Shown: positions 53,971 to 63,508, numbered from the stretch's first letter. The stretch: 64,000 bases of DNA from Microbaculum marinisediminis (GCF_025397915.1 NZ_JALIDZ010000003.1:535002-599001); one strand, 5' to 3'. A program made the numbers and translations. The notes: generated from the letters alone by a model not told the origin.

Positions 53971-54453
53971 CTACTCGGCGGCCTTGTCGAGGTGCCAACG
54001 GTCGGCTGCGTGGTCGTCCGCGGCCCTGGCTTCCACCCAGTCGCCGGCGCTGCCGTCGGCGAAGATCTCGCGCTTCCAGAACGGTGCGCGGGTCTTGAGC
54101 CAATCCATCAGGAACTCGGCGGCGGCAAAGGCGGCGGCGCGGTGGGCCGAGGCCGTCACCACCAGGACGATGTCGTCGCCGGCCGCGATGACGCCGTGGC
54201 GATGGATCGCGACGGCGCCGGCGATCGGCCAGCGGCGCGCGGCTTCGCCGGCGACGCGGGCGATCTCTTCCTCGGCCATGCCGGGGTAGTGCTCGAGCTC
54301 GAGGCCCTTCAGCCTGCCGCCGTCGGACCGGCAGATGCCGGTGAAGGTGACGACGGCGCCGACATCGGCGAGGGCGGCGAGCCGCTTGGCCTCGCCCGCC
54401 GCATCGAACGGCCCGGCCTGGACGCGCACGTCGATGATCGGCTTGTCGGCCAT
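53971..54453 (-). CDS. moaE: Molybdopterin synthase catalytic subunit
   Basis: Large subunit of molybdopterin synthase, 160 residues, converting precursor Z to molybdopterin with sulfur from MoaD. Family features: GAVVTFTGICRS, LELEHYPGMAEEEI, HRHGVIAAGD, and the active-site Lys region DWLKTRAPFWKRE. It follows moaD by 12 bases and pgsA further upstream in a pgsA-moaD-moaE operon. The 184-bp gap after it (53787-53970) has no gene. Confidence 0.95.
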   Translation of the reverse strand: MADKPIIDVRVQAGPFDAAGEAKRLAALADVGAVVTFTGICRSDGGRLKGLELEHYPGMAEEEIARVAGEAARRWPIAGAVAIHRHGVIAAGDDIVLVVTASAHRAAAFAAAEFLMDWLKTRAPFWKREIFADGSAGDWVEARAADDHAADRWHLDKAAE

Positions 54454-54465
54454 GTCAGGCCCCGG

Positions 54466-54717
54466 TCAGCCGCCGGTCATCGGCGGGAAGAAGGCGATCT
54501 CGCGGGCGCCCTCGATCGGCGCGTCGCGCTGGACGTGGGCGCGGTCGATGGCGATGCGCACCACATGCTCGTCGCCGAAGGCGTATTCGAACTCCTCGCC
54601 GCGGCCCTTCAGCCAGTCGATCAGGTCACCGGCCGTCTTCACGGTCGCCGGCGGCTCGATCACTTCCTCGGCGAGGCCGGTGCGCTCGCGGATCCATGCG
54701 AAATAGAGAGCTTTCAA
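54466..54717 (-). CDS. moaD: Molybdopterin synthase sulfur carrier subunit
   Basis: Ubiquitin-like sulfur carrier of 83 residues ending in the essential Gly-Gly (PPMTGG), which is thiocarboxylated and gives sulfur to MoaE. The beta-grasp start KALYFAWIRERTGL is typical. It lies directly between pgsA (19 bases) and moaE (12 bases). Confidence 0.95.
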   Translation of the reverse strand: MKALYFAWIRERTGLAEEVIEPPATVKTAGDLIDWLKGRGEEFEYAFGDEHVVRIAIDRAHVQRDAPIEGAREIAFFPPMTGG

Positions 54718-54736
54718 ACCCTGTACCTCGTTGCTT

Positions 54737-55342
54737 CTACTCTTCCATCGCGTGGCGGATGCCGGCGCGGAAGTAGTCCCAACCAGTATAAAGGGTCAAA
54801 ATCGCCGAGAGCCAGAGCAGCGTCAGGCCGACGAGGCTGACGCCGGGGATGACGGCGTCGCCGGCGGGGCCGGCGAGCAGGAAGCCGATGGCCACCATCT
54901 GCATGGTCGTCTTCCACTTGGCCAGCGTCGTGACCGGCACGGACACGCGCAGTTCGGCGAGGAATTCGCGCAGGCCGGAAACGAGGATCTCGCGGCTCAG
55001 GATGATGATGGCGGCGAGCAGCGACCAGCCGCCGATGGTGCCGGCATCGACCAGCATCATCAGGGCGGCGGCGACCAGCAGCTTGTCGGCGATCGGATCG
55101 AGCATGCGGCCGAGCGCGGACTGCTGCTGCCAGGCGCGGGCGAGATAGCCGTCGAGGAAATCGGTGATGGAGGCGGCGATGAAGACCGTCAGTGCCAGCC
55201 AGTTCGCCAGATGGCCCTCCAGATAGAAACAGGCGACCATCGCCGGCACCGCGGCGATGCGGCCGTAGGTCAGGATATTCGGCAGGGATGTCGCATGGCC
55301 CCGCGCGTGGGTCGACGAACTCGTCATGCTTTCAGTCACCAT
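54737..55342 (-). CDS. pgsA: CDP-diacylglycerol--glycerol-3-phosphate 3-phosphatidyltransferase
   Basis: First committed step of phosphatidylglycerol synthesis, 201 residues with about 4-6 membrane helices. The CDP-alcohol phosphotransferase motif (D-G-x2-A-R-x8-G-x3-D-x3-D) is exact: DFLDGYLARAWQQQSALG, then MLDPIADKLL. The N-terminal start could be a later Met (55327) but the ATG at 55342 is kept. In related genomes it lies next to uvrC; here a flavoprotein and an AT-rich gene lie between. Confidence 0.94.
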   Translation of the reverse strand: MVTESMTSSSTHARGHATSLPNILTYGRIAAVPAMVACFYLEGHLANWLALTVFIAASITDFLDGYLARAWQQQSALGRMLDPIADKLLVAAALMMLVDAGTIGGWSLLAAIIILSREILVSGLREFLAELRVSVPVTTLAKWKTTMQMVAIGFLLAGPAGDAVIPGVSLVGLTLLWLSAILTLYTGWDYFRAGIRHAMEE

Positions 55343-55545
55343 GGGAATCCCCGCGCGTCAATGGGTTCGATGCGCTTCTAGGGTATCCGTGTGACAGAAC
55401 TATAGCGTTCCGGCGAAAGCGGAAGGGGGCCGACTGTCGCGGCGGTTAACGCGGCCGCCCGCAACGTGCCCCCTCTACTTGTCCCGGGCGCTCGGACCCC
55501 GACTTCGCCATTGACGGGGCGGCCGGCAACGGCCACACCGCCGGC

Positions 55546-56736
55546 ATGGAACACGTGGACGTCCTGATCATCGGCGCCGGCGCGGCGGGCATGATGTGCG
55601 CTTATCAAGCGGGCCGGCGCGGCCGCTCGGTGCGCGTGATCGAACATAACGACACGCCCGGTGATAAGATCCGCATCTCCGGCGGCGGGCGCTGCAATTT
55701 CACCAATCTCGGCGCGGGCCCGAAGGCCTTCCTGTCGCAGAACCCGCATTTCTGTAAATCGGCGCTGAGCCGTTACACCCAGCACGACTTCATCAAGCTG
55801 ATCGAGCAACACGGCATCGCCTGGCACGAGAAGACGCTGGGACAGCTCTTCTGCGACGGATCGGCCCGACAGATCATCGACATGCTCAAGGCCGAGATGG
55901 CGCGGGCCGGGGCGCAGGTGCGGCTGTCCACCAGCGTCAACGACATCGAGAAGGCCGGCGACGGCTTCATGGTCACGACGACGGAAGGACCGATCGCCTG
56001 TTCCTCGGTGGTGATCGCCACGGGCGGCAAGTCGATCCCGAAGATGGGTGCGAGCGGCTTCGGCTACGACGTCGCCCGCCGGTTCGGCCTGCGGATCACC
56101 GAGACCCGGCCGGGCCTCGTGCCGCTCACCTTCGAGGCCGGCTTGCTGGATCGGCTGAAGCCGCTCGCCGGCATCTCCGTCGACGCGGTGGTCGCCTGCG
56201 GCAAGACGCGCTTCGCGGAAGCCGTGCTGTTCACCCACCGGGGCCTGAGCGGGCCGGCGATCCTGCAGATCTCGTCCTACTGGCGCGAGGGCGAGGCGAT
56301 CACGATCGACATGCTGCCGGGCACCGACGCGTTCGGGGCGCTGAAGGCCGCGCGGGCGCAGGCCGGGCGGCGGGCCGTGTCGACGGCGCTCGGCGAGCTT
56401 CTGCCGAAGCGGCTTGCCCAGACGGTCTGCGAGCTGGCCGGCGTCCGGACGGGCCCGGGGGGCAATCTCGCCGACTGCTCCGACGCGGTGCTGCGGCGGG
56501 TCGGCGCAGGCGTGAACGCCTGGACGGTGAAGCCGGTCGGGTCGGAAGGCTATCGCACGGCGGAAGTGACCGTCGGCGGCGTCGACACGCGCGACCTCGA
56601 CCAGAAGACGATGGCCGCGCGCGCCGTTCCGGGGCTGTTCTTCATTGGCGAGGTGGTCGACGTCACCGGCTGGCTCGGCGGCTACAATTTCCAATGGGCC
56701 TGGTCGTCGGGCTGGGTCGCGGGGCAGGCGGCGTAG
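55546..56736 (+). CDS. HI0933-family flavoprotein (predicted FAD-dependent oxidoreductase)
   Basis: Protein of 396 residues. The N-terminal FAD-binding Rossmann motif is IIGAGAAGMMCAYQAG (G-x-G-x2-G), followed by SGGGRCNFTN, a mark of the HI0933/BaiN-like flavoprotein group. Further FAD contacts: VVIATGGKSIPKMGASGFGYD and the C-terminal FIGEVVDVTGWLGGYNFQWAW. Its substrate is unknown; some relatives reduce bile-acid or other enone substrates. It is transcribed divergently from pgsA over a 203-bp gap. Confidence 0.93.
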   Translation: MEHVDVLIIGAGAAGMMCAYQAGRRGRSVRVIEHNDTPGDKIRISGGGRCNFTNLGAGPKAFLSQNPHFCKSALSRYTQHDFIKLIEQHGIAWHEKTLGQLFCDGSARQIIDMLKAEMARAGAQVRLSTSVNDIEKAGDGFMVTTTEGPIACSSVVIATGGKSIPKMGASGFGYDVARRFGLRITETRPGLVPLTFEAGLLDRLKPLAGISVDAVVACGKTRFAEAVLFTHRGLSGPAILQISSYWREGEAITIDMLPGTDAFGALKAARAQAGRRAVSTALGELLPKRLAQTVCELAGVRTGPGGNLADCSDAVLRRVGAGVNAWTVKPVGSEGYRTAEVTVGGVDTRDLDQKTMAARAVPGLFFIGEVVDVTGWLGGYNFQWAWSSGWVAGQAA

Positions 56737-57144
56737 GGGCGGCGCCGGGTTTTTGGGATCGGGCAGGGCGGTGCAAAACGCTCCATGTCCTCATCCGCTG
56801 CGCAGGCGGACGAACCAGTCCCCCGTGCGGCAGCCGGTCCACGGAACCGAACGTTCGGCGGTTGCCGGATGCCGGCTGGCGCGGGCATGACGGGGTGTGT
56901 TCGAGGCATGGCCCGGTGTTTGGCTCCGGCTCAGCGGGTTTTGCGCCGCGGCGCATCCGCGCCGCAACCCCTCTCCTGCAAGGGGAGAGGGGTAACGGAC
57001 GGCACGGCCTCGCCCCTTGCTCTTTCTGTCATGCCCGGGCTTGTCCCGGGTATCCATGGCCACGGTGGTCATTCCCGTGGCGCGGGCGGTGGTCCGGCAA
57101 TTTAGAGGACTGCGAAAAATCGAATTAAATGGCTGAGATTCTTG
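56737..57144. other. Intergenic region with palindromic repeats bordering the AT-rich gene
   Basis: A 408-bp gap with no gene that I can support. It contains a 9-bp-stem hairpin (CCCCTCTCC 56968-56976 with GGAGAGGGG 56984-56992), then paired CCCGGG blocks (57034-57039 and 57045-57050) before TATCCATGG. These resemble dispersed intergenic repeats common in alphaproteobacteria. From about 57105 the base composition turns AT-rich up to the hypothetical gene. Confidence 0.6.
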
Positions 57145-58173
57145 TTAACTTTTTGTTTCTTCAGTGTAAATACTCCTCGATAAAAGGTTTACAATAGATG
57201 GTGAGCTGCTCGTTGATTGCTCTCCGGGGCTCTTTGTGTAGCCAGTATCACGTGGAGAGAATATGCACTCTGCTGCGCACAGCAAAACCACATCTCTATT
57301 TTCTTGGTTGCCTGCTGCGTTAGCTAGGGTTTTGTATGTCATAAGTGAATTCTGTCTATGTTTATTCAGTATTTTATTGTGGGTGTGGGCCATAAAATTC
57401 CTGCTGAAAAGTATAAGAAGATACCCTAGCGCTGAAAATATAATAATTTTACTTATTGAGAGTTGTATGGTTTCGTATACGTTGTTGGGTGTTAAGAGAG
57501 GCCACTTGTGCACAAATACTGCGGCAATGGCATAACTCGCTATTGTAGCAGCAAAGACTAGCGTCCAAAATCGCCATTTTTTTGCTTCAGAATCGTGTTC
57601 ATTGGCTTCGTTGGAGAAGTATATCGCTTCTTGAGATACGCCTTGTTCAGCCGCAACTTTTCGTATTTCTTCCAGTAAATTTTGGGCCTGTTCAGACTGG
57701 CTCGTGATGTCCTCTATTAGTTGGTTGGTGTTATCTCGTATTGATTGTACGGAAGCGCGGGCTTCTGTTTCAAGGCGATTCAAATCAGTAGTCCGGCTTG
57801 CGGCATATGCGATGATCGGAGATAATTGATCAAATGCCCCTTGGTAGAAGCTAGTTACGCGCGAAATTAGACTATTTCTATTATTTATTGCGTTCCCGTC
57901 TCCAACATTTTCAATCGACCAGTTTGCGATTTCTTCAAGTGTATTGTAAAAAGAATTAGATTGTTTCAATATTATATCTAATTTATTGTCTGGGAAGTCA
58001 GATAGAATGCTTGTTGGTATCTGCTTGAATAGCTGTATTACTTTCTTGGTTGGCTCTACGACGTCTGAAAAATTAAGCGACTCTCCAAGTCTCTCGGTTT
58101 GTGGAAGCGATTGAACATCGAATTTTTGTACTCTAGATAAAGCTGCTTCAGCTTCTTGTTTCTTTTCGGTCAT
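57145..58173 (-). CDS. AT-rich orphan gene: coiled-coil protein with two membrane segments
   Basis: Protein of 342 residues with base and codon use unlike its neighbours (many A/T-ending codons, about 40% GC by eye against about 65-70% around it). Layout: soluble helical N-terminal half with probable coiled coil (about 120-175: TTDLNRLETEARASVQSI), two transmembrane segments (about 198-217 and 240-258), then a cytoplasmic C-terminal part including MAHTHNKILNKHRQNSL and ending in a Ser-rich tail. The ATG at 58173 lacks a clear strong ribosome-binding site; TAA-rich flanks follow. No family is recognised with confidence. Its composition, isolation and position between uvrC and pgsA suggest recent transfer. 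It could be a membrane sensor or effector, for example of a defence or stress system, but nothing shows this. Confidence 0.75.
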   Translation of the reverse strand: MTEKKQEAEAALSRVQKFDVQSLPQTERLGESLNFSDVVEPTKKVIQLFKQIPTSILSDFPDNKLDIILKQSNSFYNTLEEIANWSIENVGDGNAINNRNSLISRVTSFYQGAFDQLSPIIAYAASRTTDLNRLETEARASVQSIRDNTNQLIEDITSQSEQAQNLLEEIRKVAAEQGVSQEAIYFSNEANEHDSEAKKWRFWTLVFAATIASYAIAAVFVHKWPLLTPNNVYETIQLSISKIIIFSALGYLLILFSRNFMAHTHNKILNKHRQNSLMTYKTLANAAGNQENRDVVLLCAAECIFSPRDTGYTKSPGEQSTSSSPSIVNLLSRSIYTEETKS

Positions 58174-58397
58174 GGTGCGCCCCGTAATTCAAATTAGGTG
58201 GCCTAGCCTAGGTGCCTTAAATTATTGCAGGACAATTATGAGGGGTTGAGCCGCTTAATTTCAAGATATGGTTTCATACCTCTCTAGCGTTGCATTGCGT
58301 GCGTGCTTGTACGCTTTAACTACGCTCGATTCTGGGTCCGGCAGTTTTGTAGATTGAACTGATCTTGGGTAACGTCGGCGCCGGATGTTGCCGACCG

Positions 58398-60410
58398 TCA
58401 CTCACCCTCATGAAAGAAATCGTACACCTGCCGCGCCATCTGGGCGCTGATGCCCGGCGCTGCCTCGAGGTCGGCGAGGCCGGCGCGGCTGACCGCCTTG
58501 GCGGAGCCGAAATGGCGTAGCAGCGCGCGCTTGCGGGTCGGGCCGATGCCGGGGATCTCGTCGAGCGGGTTGGCGGCGAGCGCCTTCTTGCGGCGGGCGC
58601 GGTGAGAGCCGATGGCGAAGCGGTGCGCCTCGTCGCGCAGGCGCTGGACGAAGTAGAGCACCGGATCGCGCGGGGCGAGGCGGAAGGGCTGGCGGCCTGG
58701 GATGTGGAACTCCTCGCGGCCGGCATCGCGGTCGAGACCCTTGGCGATGGCGACCAGCGGAACGTCCTCCAGCCCGAGTTCGGCCATCACCGCGCGGGCG
58801 GCGGACAGCTGGCCCTGGCCACCGTCGATCAGCACCAGATCGGGCCAGGGAGAGTCGTCGTCCTCGACGACGTCGAGGATACCCGGATCATCCGTCGAGA
58901 CGGGCGCATCCGCGCCGTCTTCGGGATGAGGGGGGGCGGCCTGGTCGGGGGCGTCCCCACCGCCCGGTGCGCGGCCGGTTTCCTTCAACAGCCGCTTGAA
59001 GCGCCGGGTCAGGACCTCGCGCATCATGGCGTAGTCGTCGCCCGGCGTCAGGTCGGCGCCCTTGATGTTGAACTTGCGGTACTGGCCCTTCTCGAAGCCT
59101 TCCGGCCCGGCGACGACCATGCCGCCGACCGCGTTGGTGCCCATGATGTGGGAGTTGTCGTAGACCTCGACACGGCGCGGGGCATCGTCGAGGCCGAAGG
59201 CCTCGGCGACGCCGGCGAGCAGGCGGGCCTGCGAGGCGCTTTCGGCGAGGCGGCGACCGAGCGCCTCCTTCGCGTTCGACAGCGCGTGCTCGACCAGCTC
59301 GCGCTTCTCGCCGCGCTTGGGCACCGCGACCTCGACCTTGTGCCCGGCGTTGAGCGACAGCGCCTCGCACAGCAGTGCCATCTCCTCGATCTCGTCGGAC
59401 AGGAGGATCAGGCGCGGCACCGGCTTGTCGTCGTAGAACTGGGCGATGAAGGCGCCGAGCACCTCGGCGGCGTCGAGCGACTTGTCGGCGCGCGGGAAGT
59501 AGGCGCGGTTGCCCCAGTTCTGGCCGGTGCGGAAGAAGAACACCTGGATGCAGGTCTGGCCGCCGTCCTGGTGCACGGCGAAGACGTCGGCCTCGTCGAC
59601 GGTCTGCGGGTTGATGCCCTGGTGCGCCTGGACGTGGGACAGCGCGGCGAGGCGGTCGCGGTAGACGGCGGCGGTCTCGAACTCGAGGCGCTCGGCGGCC
59701 GCCTCCATCTGGTGCGCCAGGTCCTCGCGCACCGCCCGGCTCTTGCCCGACAGGAAAGCCTCGGCCTCCTTGACCAGAACGGCATAGTCCTCGAGCGAGA
59801 TCTCGGCCGTGCAGGGCGCCGCGCAACGCTTGATCTGATAGAGCAGGCAGGGCCGCGTCCGGCTCTCGTAGACGGAATCCGAGCACGACCTGAGCAGGAA
59901 CGCGCGCTGCAGGGCGTTGATCGTGCGCCCGACCGCGCCGGCCGAGGCGAAGGGGCCGAAATAGTCGCCCTTGCGGTTCCGGGCGCCGCGATGCTTGACG
60001 ATCTGCGGGGCGGGGTGGTCGCGGGTGATCAGGATGTAGGGGAACGACTTGTCGTCGCGCAGCAGCACGTTGTAGCGCGGGCGCAGGCGCTTGATCAGGT
60101 TGGCTTCCAGCAGCAGCGCCTCGGTCTCCGTCTGGGTGGAGACGAATTCCATCGCCGCGGTCTCGGCGATCATGCGGGCGATGCGCTGGGTCTGGCCGCC
60201 GATGCGGGCGTAGTTTCCGACGCGCTTCTTCAGGCTGCGCGCCTTGCCGACGTAGAGCACGTCGCCCTTGCGGTCGAGCATGCGGTAGACGCCGGGGCCG
60301 TTCGGCAGGCGCCTGACCATGGCCGCGATCACCGAAGGCCCGGTGCGGGCCGGCGTCTCGGTGGTGTCGGTCGTCTCGGTCGTGTCGGGCTGGTTGGTGT
60401 CCGCGCTCAT
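58398..60410 (-). CDS. uvrC: Excinuclease ABC subunit C
   Basis: Nucleotide excision repair nuclease making the incisions around DNA damage; 670 residues. N-terminal GIY-YIG domain ([20 protein letters not shown]), UvrBC-interacting UVR motif region (about 225-260), an RNase H-like endonuclease half ([20 protein letters not shown]) and a C-terminal helix-hairpin-helix pair ([14 protein letters not shown], then [12 protein letters not shown]). The N-terminal start is Thr/Glu-rich. A Gly/Ala/Asp-rich insert lies near residues 478-515, seen in other alphaproteobacteria. The 3' end is 224 bp from the AT-rich gene. Confidence 0.96.
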   Translation of the reverse strand: MSADTNQPDTTETTDTTETPARTGPSVIAAMVRRLPNGPGVYRMLDRKGDVLYVGKARSLKKRVGNYARIGGQTQRIARMIAETAAMEFVSTQTETEALLLEANLIKRLRPRYNVLLRDDKSFPYILITRDHPAPQIVKHRGARNRKGDYFGPFASAGAVGRTINALQRAFLLRSCSDSVYESRTRPCLLYQIKRCAAPCTAEISLEDYAVLVKEAEAFLSGKSRAVREDLAHQMEAAAERLEFETAAVYRDRLAALSHVQAHQGINPQTVDEADVFAVHQDGGQTCIQVFFFRTGQNWGNRAYFPRADKSLDAAEVLGAFIAQFYDDKPVPRLILLSDEIEEMALLCEALSLNAGHKVEVAVPKRGEKRELVEHALSNAKEALGRRLAESASQARLLAGVAEAFGLDDAPRRVEVYDNSHIMGTNAVGGMVVAGPEGFEKGQYRKFNIKGADLTPGDDYAMMREVLTRRFKRLLKETGRAPGGGDAPDQAAPPHPEDGADAPVSTDDPGILDVVEDDDSPWPDLVLIDGGQGQLSAARAVMAELGLEDVPLVAIAKGLDRDAGREEFHIPGRQPFRLAPRDPVLYFVQRLRDEAHRFAIGSHRARRKKALAANPLDEIPGIGPTRKRALLRHFGSAKAVSRAGLADLEAAPGISAQMARQVYDFFHEGE

Positions 60411-60456
60411 GGAGTATCGCCGGACGCGTCGCCCCGGCCCATCCGGGGAAAGGCGC

Positions 60457-61215
60457 CTATTCTTTGATGCCTACGACGTCCGGGGTTTCCCAGGCAAGGT
60501 GCTGGCCGCCGTCGACGACCAGCATCTGGCCCGTCACCGAGGGCGATTCAAGCAGGAAACGGGTCGCCTCGGCGATCTCCATGACGGTCGGCCCGCGATG
60601 CAGCAGGACGGCGTCCTGCTGGCGGTGGAAATCGTCCATGCTCTGGCGCACGTTGGGCAGCGTAGGGCCGGGCGCGACGGCGTTGACCCGGATGGTGGGG
60701 GCAAGCCCCTGCGCGAGCATGCGCGTCGCCGACCACAGCGCCTCCTTCGATACCGCGTAGGAGAAGAACATCGGCGTGGGCTTCAGCACCCGCTGGTCGA
60801 TCAGGTTGACGATCGCGCCGGTCTTGCCGGAGGGCAGGGCGGCGGCGAAATGCCGGGCGAGCAGCACCGGCGCGCGCAGGTTGACGTCGAGCTGCAGGTC
60901 CCAGTGCTCGGCGGTCACGGTGGCCGGGTCGTCGGGCTCGAAGAGCGAGGCGTTGTTGACGAGCGCGGTGACCGGGCCGAGCGCGGCGGCGGCGTCGGCG
61001 ATCAGGCGTTCGGGCACAGCGGGATCGGCGAGGTCGCCGGAGACCATGGTGGCGCGGCCGCCTTCGGCGACGATATCGCCGGCCAGCCCGCGGGCGTCTT
61101 CGGCGGAGTGGTGGTAGTGGATGGCGACGGCATAGCCGTTCTCCGCCAGGTCCAGGGCGATCGCCCGCCCGATGCGCTTGGCCGCGCCGGTGACCAGAAC
61201 GGTTTTCCCTGTCAT
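60457..61215 (-). CDS. SDR-family oxidoreductase, pteridine-reductase-like
   Basis: Short-chain dehydrogenase of 252 residues. The NADP motif is [12 protein letters not shown], in which T-G-x-x-K-R-x-G is the pteridine-reductase/FolM form. [10 protein letters not shown], Asp/Tyr region IDQRVL, and the Y-x3-K pair YAVSKEAL follow. Such proteins reduce dihydropterins or folates. The ATG at 61215 follows AGGACAGG; longer upstream starts are rejected. It is 46 bases upstream of uvrC, so cotranscription is likely. Confidence 0.9.
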   Translation of the reverse strand: MTGKTVLVTGAAKRIGRAIALDLAENGYAVAIHYHHSAEDARGLAGDIVAEGGRATMVSGDLADPAVPERLIADAAAALGPVTALVNNASLFEPDDPATVTAEHWDLQLDVNLRAPVLLARHFAAALPSGKTGAIVNLIDQRVLKPTPMFFSYAVSKEALWSATRMLAQGLAPTIRVNAVAPGPTLPNVRQSMDDFHRQQDAVLLHRGPTVMEIAEATRFLLESPSVTGQMLVVDGGQHLAWETPDVVGIKE

Positions 61216-61258
61216 TGCCTGTCCTGCCTGAAAATGCCGCCCGCGCCGTCGTCGCTCG

Positions 61259-62335
61259 TTACGAGGCCGCGAGACCGGCGGATCGATGGGCGACCACCAT
61301 GACCACATAGGCGACGTAGACGGCAAGGAAAGCCATCCCGGCGAGACGGCCGATGCGGAGGCGCCAATAGACGAACGGCAGGACCGCCAGCGAGGAGGCC
61401 AGCATCACCCACAGATCGACCTGCAGGATGACCGGCGCGACCGGCACCGCGGCCGCCAGCGCGGTCAGCCCCATGATCGACAGGAGGTTGAAGATGTTGG
61501 AGCCGATGACGTTGCCCACTGCGATCGCGCTCTCGCGCCTGAGCGCCGCCATCATGGTCGCGGCGAGTTCGGGCAGCGAGGTGCCGATGGCGACGACCGT
61601 CAGCCCGACGGCGGCATTCGACATGCCCCAGGCAAGCGCGATCTCGCGGGCGCCGGTGACGGCGAAATGGGATCCGAGCGGCAGGCCGATCAGGCCGGCG
61701 ATCACCATGGCGGCGGAAACCAGCCGCTTGCCGGACGGGGCGGCGGCGACCGCGGCCGCGACCTCGGCAGTGGCCGCGCCGTCGCCGTCGCCGGTGGGGG
61801 CAGGGGCGCTTCGTGCGCCGTTGGCGGCGCGGCGCGCCCGCACGCCTGAGTCCCAGAGGAACGCGATCAGCAGCGTGAGCAGGATCGCGCCCTGCCACAG
61901 ATGCAGCGGCGTGGTGAAGGCGAGCGCGATGAACACGACGGTCGCGAACAGCATGAAGACGGTGTTGCGCAGGAGGCCGGGCTGGTCGCAGTGCGTGGCG
62001 TAGACGATGGAGGGCAGACCGAGCACCAGCAGGATGTTGGCGATGTTGGAGCCGACCACGTTGCCGAGCGCGATGCCCGGCGCGTTCGACAGGGCCGCGT
62101 CGAGGGAGATCACCAGTTCCGGTGCCGAGGTGCCGAAGGCGACGATGGTGAGGCCGATGATCAGCGGCGGAATGCCGAGCCCGACGGCGATCGCGACGGC
62201 GCCGCGCACCAGCAGGTCGCCGGCGAAGAGCAGGACCACCAGACCGAGGACAAGGAGGAGGTAGGCGGTCACGGAAAGACTCGTCTGCGGGGGCGGGGCA
62301 GCGGGGCTGCGGCGAAAAAAGGACGCAACAGCCAT
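61259..62335 (-). CDS. Calcium/sodium antiporter (CaCA family, YrbG-like)
   Basis: Membrane protein of 358 residues with two homologous halves of about five helices. Each half has the CaCA alpha-repeat: FGTSAPELVISLDAAL with GNVVGSNIANILLVLGL, and IGTSLPELAATMMAAL with GNVIGSNIFNLLSIMGL. It exchanges Na+ (or K+, H+) for Ca2+. A ~30-residue Ala-rich acidic loop separates the halves. The start is unclear: ATG 62335 (chosen) or a GTG at 62272 nearer the family's N-terminus. It is 43 bases upstream of the SDR. Confidence 0.88.
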   Translation of the reverse strand: MAVASFFRRSPAAPPPQTSLSVTAYLLLVLGLVVLLFAGDLLVRGAVAIAVGLGIPPLIIGLTIVAFGTSAPELVISLDAALSNAPGIALGNVVGSNIANILLVLGLPSIVYATHCDQPGLLRNTVFMLFATVVFIALAFTTPLHLWQGAILLTLLIAFLWDSGVRARRAANGARSAPAPTGDGDGAATAEVAAAVAAAPSGKRLVSAAMVIAGLIGLPLGSHFAVTGAREIALAWGMSNAAVGLTVVAIGTSLPELAATMMAALRRESAIAVGNVIGSNIFNLLSIMGLTALAAAVPVAPVILQVDLWVMLASSLAVLPFVYWRLRIGRLAGMAFLAVYVAYVVMVVAHRSAGLAAS

Positions 62336-62662
62336 ATAGGAAAAGCCCGGTGAACCGAAAGGCCACTGTGCCGTGCCTCGCCGGTCCCGGTCGGACGGCG
62401 CGGCGTCGCGCATGCGCGGGCAAACCGCCAAAACGGGCGAAAGATTGCCAAAAATTAATGGAACCTCTCGTGGCTCAGCCGGATTTTGCCTACAAATGAA
62501 CAGAATTTTCAGCGACCCGAACTACAGGTGATTGCCGATCGGGTTCGGGTCGGGATCCGGTGATGAGGCGTCGAGGAGAGGGACGCCGACGACAGGGGAG
62601 CCGAGAACAGGGGGCGAGACCGTACGGCCGGCCGTTGCCGGCTTGATTTGGAGTTACGCGTA

Positions 62663-63331
62663 ATGCCGTCCCGCGCAATCGTCTCCGCGCTATTTGTTGC
62701 CGCACAGGCTGTCGCCGCAGTGGGCGCGACCTCCTACGCGCAGGCCTCCGACGACATGCTGTTCACGCCCGCCGCGCCGGTGGTCTACGACTGGTCCGGC
62801 GTCTATGCCGGCCTGTCCGCCGGCGTGAGCTGGGACGAATTCGATGCCCTGATCGGCACGCCTCCCGTCCGAACGACGTTCGACCCCAGCGGCTTCGCGG
62901 CGGGCGCCTTCACCGGCGTGAACTTCCAGAACGGTCCGTTCGTCTATGGCGTCGAGGCGGACATCAATTTCAAGCTCGGCGACGATACCGGCGTCATCGC
63001 CGGCGTGCCCTTCACCGCGGACAGCGACTGGTTCGCCACCCTGCGCGGGCGGGCCGGCTACGCGGTCGACCGCTACATGTTCTACGGCACCGGCGGCCTC
63101 GCCGTCGGCGACGTCTCGCTGTCGGCACCGGCGGCCTCGTTCAGCGACACGAAGGTCGGCTGGACCATCGGCGCGGGCATCGAGGCGGCGATTACCGACA
63201 ATTTCACCGTGCGCGGCGAATATCTCTATACCGATCTCGGCAAGGCGAGCGGCACGCTCGGGGGTACGCCGTTCTCCACCGAGTTCGACAGCCACACCGT
63301 GCGCGCCGGCGTCACCTACAAGTTCAAGTAG
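62663..63331 (+). CDS. Outer-membrane beta-barrel protein (Omp25/31-like)
   Basis: Protein of 222 residues with a signal peptide (about 1-30, cleaved near AQA-SD) and eight-strand beta-barrel features: alternating hydrophobic strands such as YDWSGVYAGLSAGVSW, FVYGVEADINFKL, and the C-terminal VRAGVTYKFK ending in an aromatic-basic pair. It resembles Rhizobiales outer-membrane immunogenic proteins. The ATG at 62663 follows GGAG at 9-base spacing. The 230-bp gap before it (62433-62662) shows no other gene. Confidence 0.9.
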   Translation: MPSRAIVSALFVAAQAVAAVGATSYAQASDDMLFTPAAPVVYDWSGVYAGLSAGVSWDEFDALIGTPPVRTTFDPSGFAAGAFTGVNFQNGPFVYGVEADINFKLGDDTGVIAGVPFTADSDWFATLRGRAGYAVDRYMFYGTGGLAVGDVSLSAPAASFSDTKVGWTIGAGIEAAITDNFTVRGEYLYTDLGKASGTLGGTPFSTEFDSHTVRAGVTYKFK

Positions 63332-63355
63332 GCGGGCAAGTTCAAGTAGGCGGGC
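63320..63355 (+). repeat. 18-bp tandem duplication of the outer-membrane protein 3' end
   Basis: AAGTTCAAGTAGGCGGGC at 63320-63337 is repeated without change at 63338-63355. Each copy contains the last three codons and the TAG stop of the beta-barrel gene, so a second stop codon lies just downstream. Confidence 0.85.
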
Positions 63356-63381
63356 CGGCGTCTGCCGGGAATTCCGCATGG

Positions 63382-63470
63382 GCCCCGGATCAGGTCCGGG
63401 GCACGAGTCCGCGGCGGTCGGCACGGCAGCGAACACACAACGGGCGCTGAGACCCGGACGTTATCCGGGG
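63382..63470. repeat. Two related palindromes in the intergenic gap
   Basis: GCCCCGGA/TCCGGGGC with loop TCAGG (63382-63402) and CCCGGA/TCCGGG with loop CGTTA (63453-63469) lie 50 bases apart. They share the CCGGA...TCCGGG core and follow the beta-barrel gene. This pattern resembles a dispersed intergenic palindrome; similar CCCGGG blocks occur at 57034-57050. Confidence 0.6.
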
Positions 63471-63508
63471 TCCATGCAGCGGCTCCCGCGCATGCCGTGC
63501 CGTCGTGT

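Noticed and set aside
56737..57144. Phage or transposon attachment site at the left edge of the AT-rich gene
   Set aside because: No integrase, transposase, tRNA target or matching direct repeat was found at both edges; only generic palindromes.
57263..57535. Plus-strand open frame of 90 codons opposite the AT-rich gene
   Set aside because: It is antisense to the orphan's membrane segments, so its hydrophobic look is a reflection of those codons; no ribosome-binding site is evident.
58602..60467. Plus-strand open frame of 621 codons opposite uvrC
   Set aside because: Shadow of uvrC; no domain and composition typical of antisense frames.
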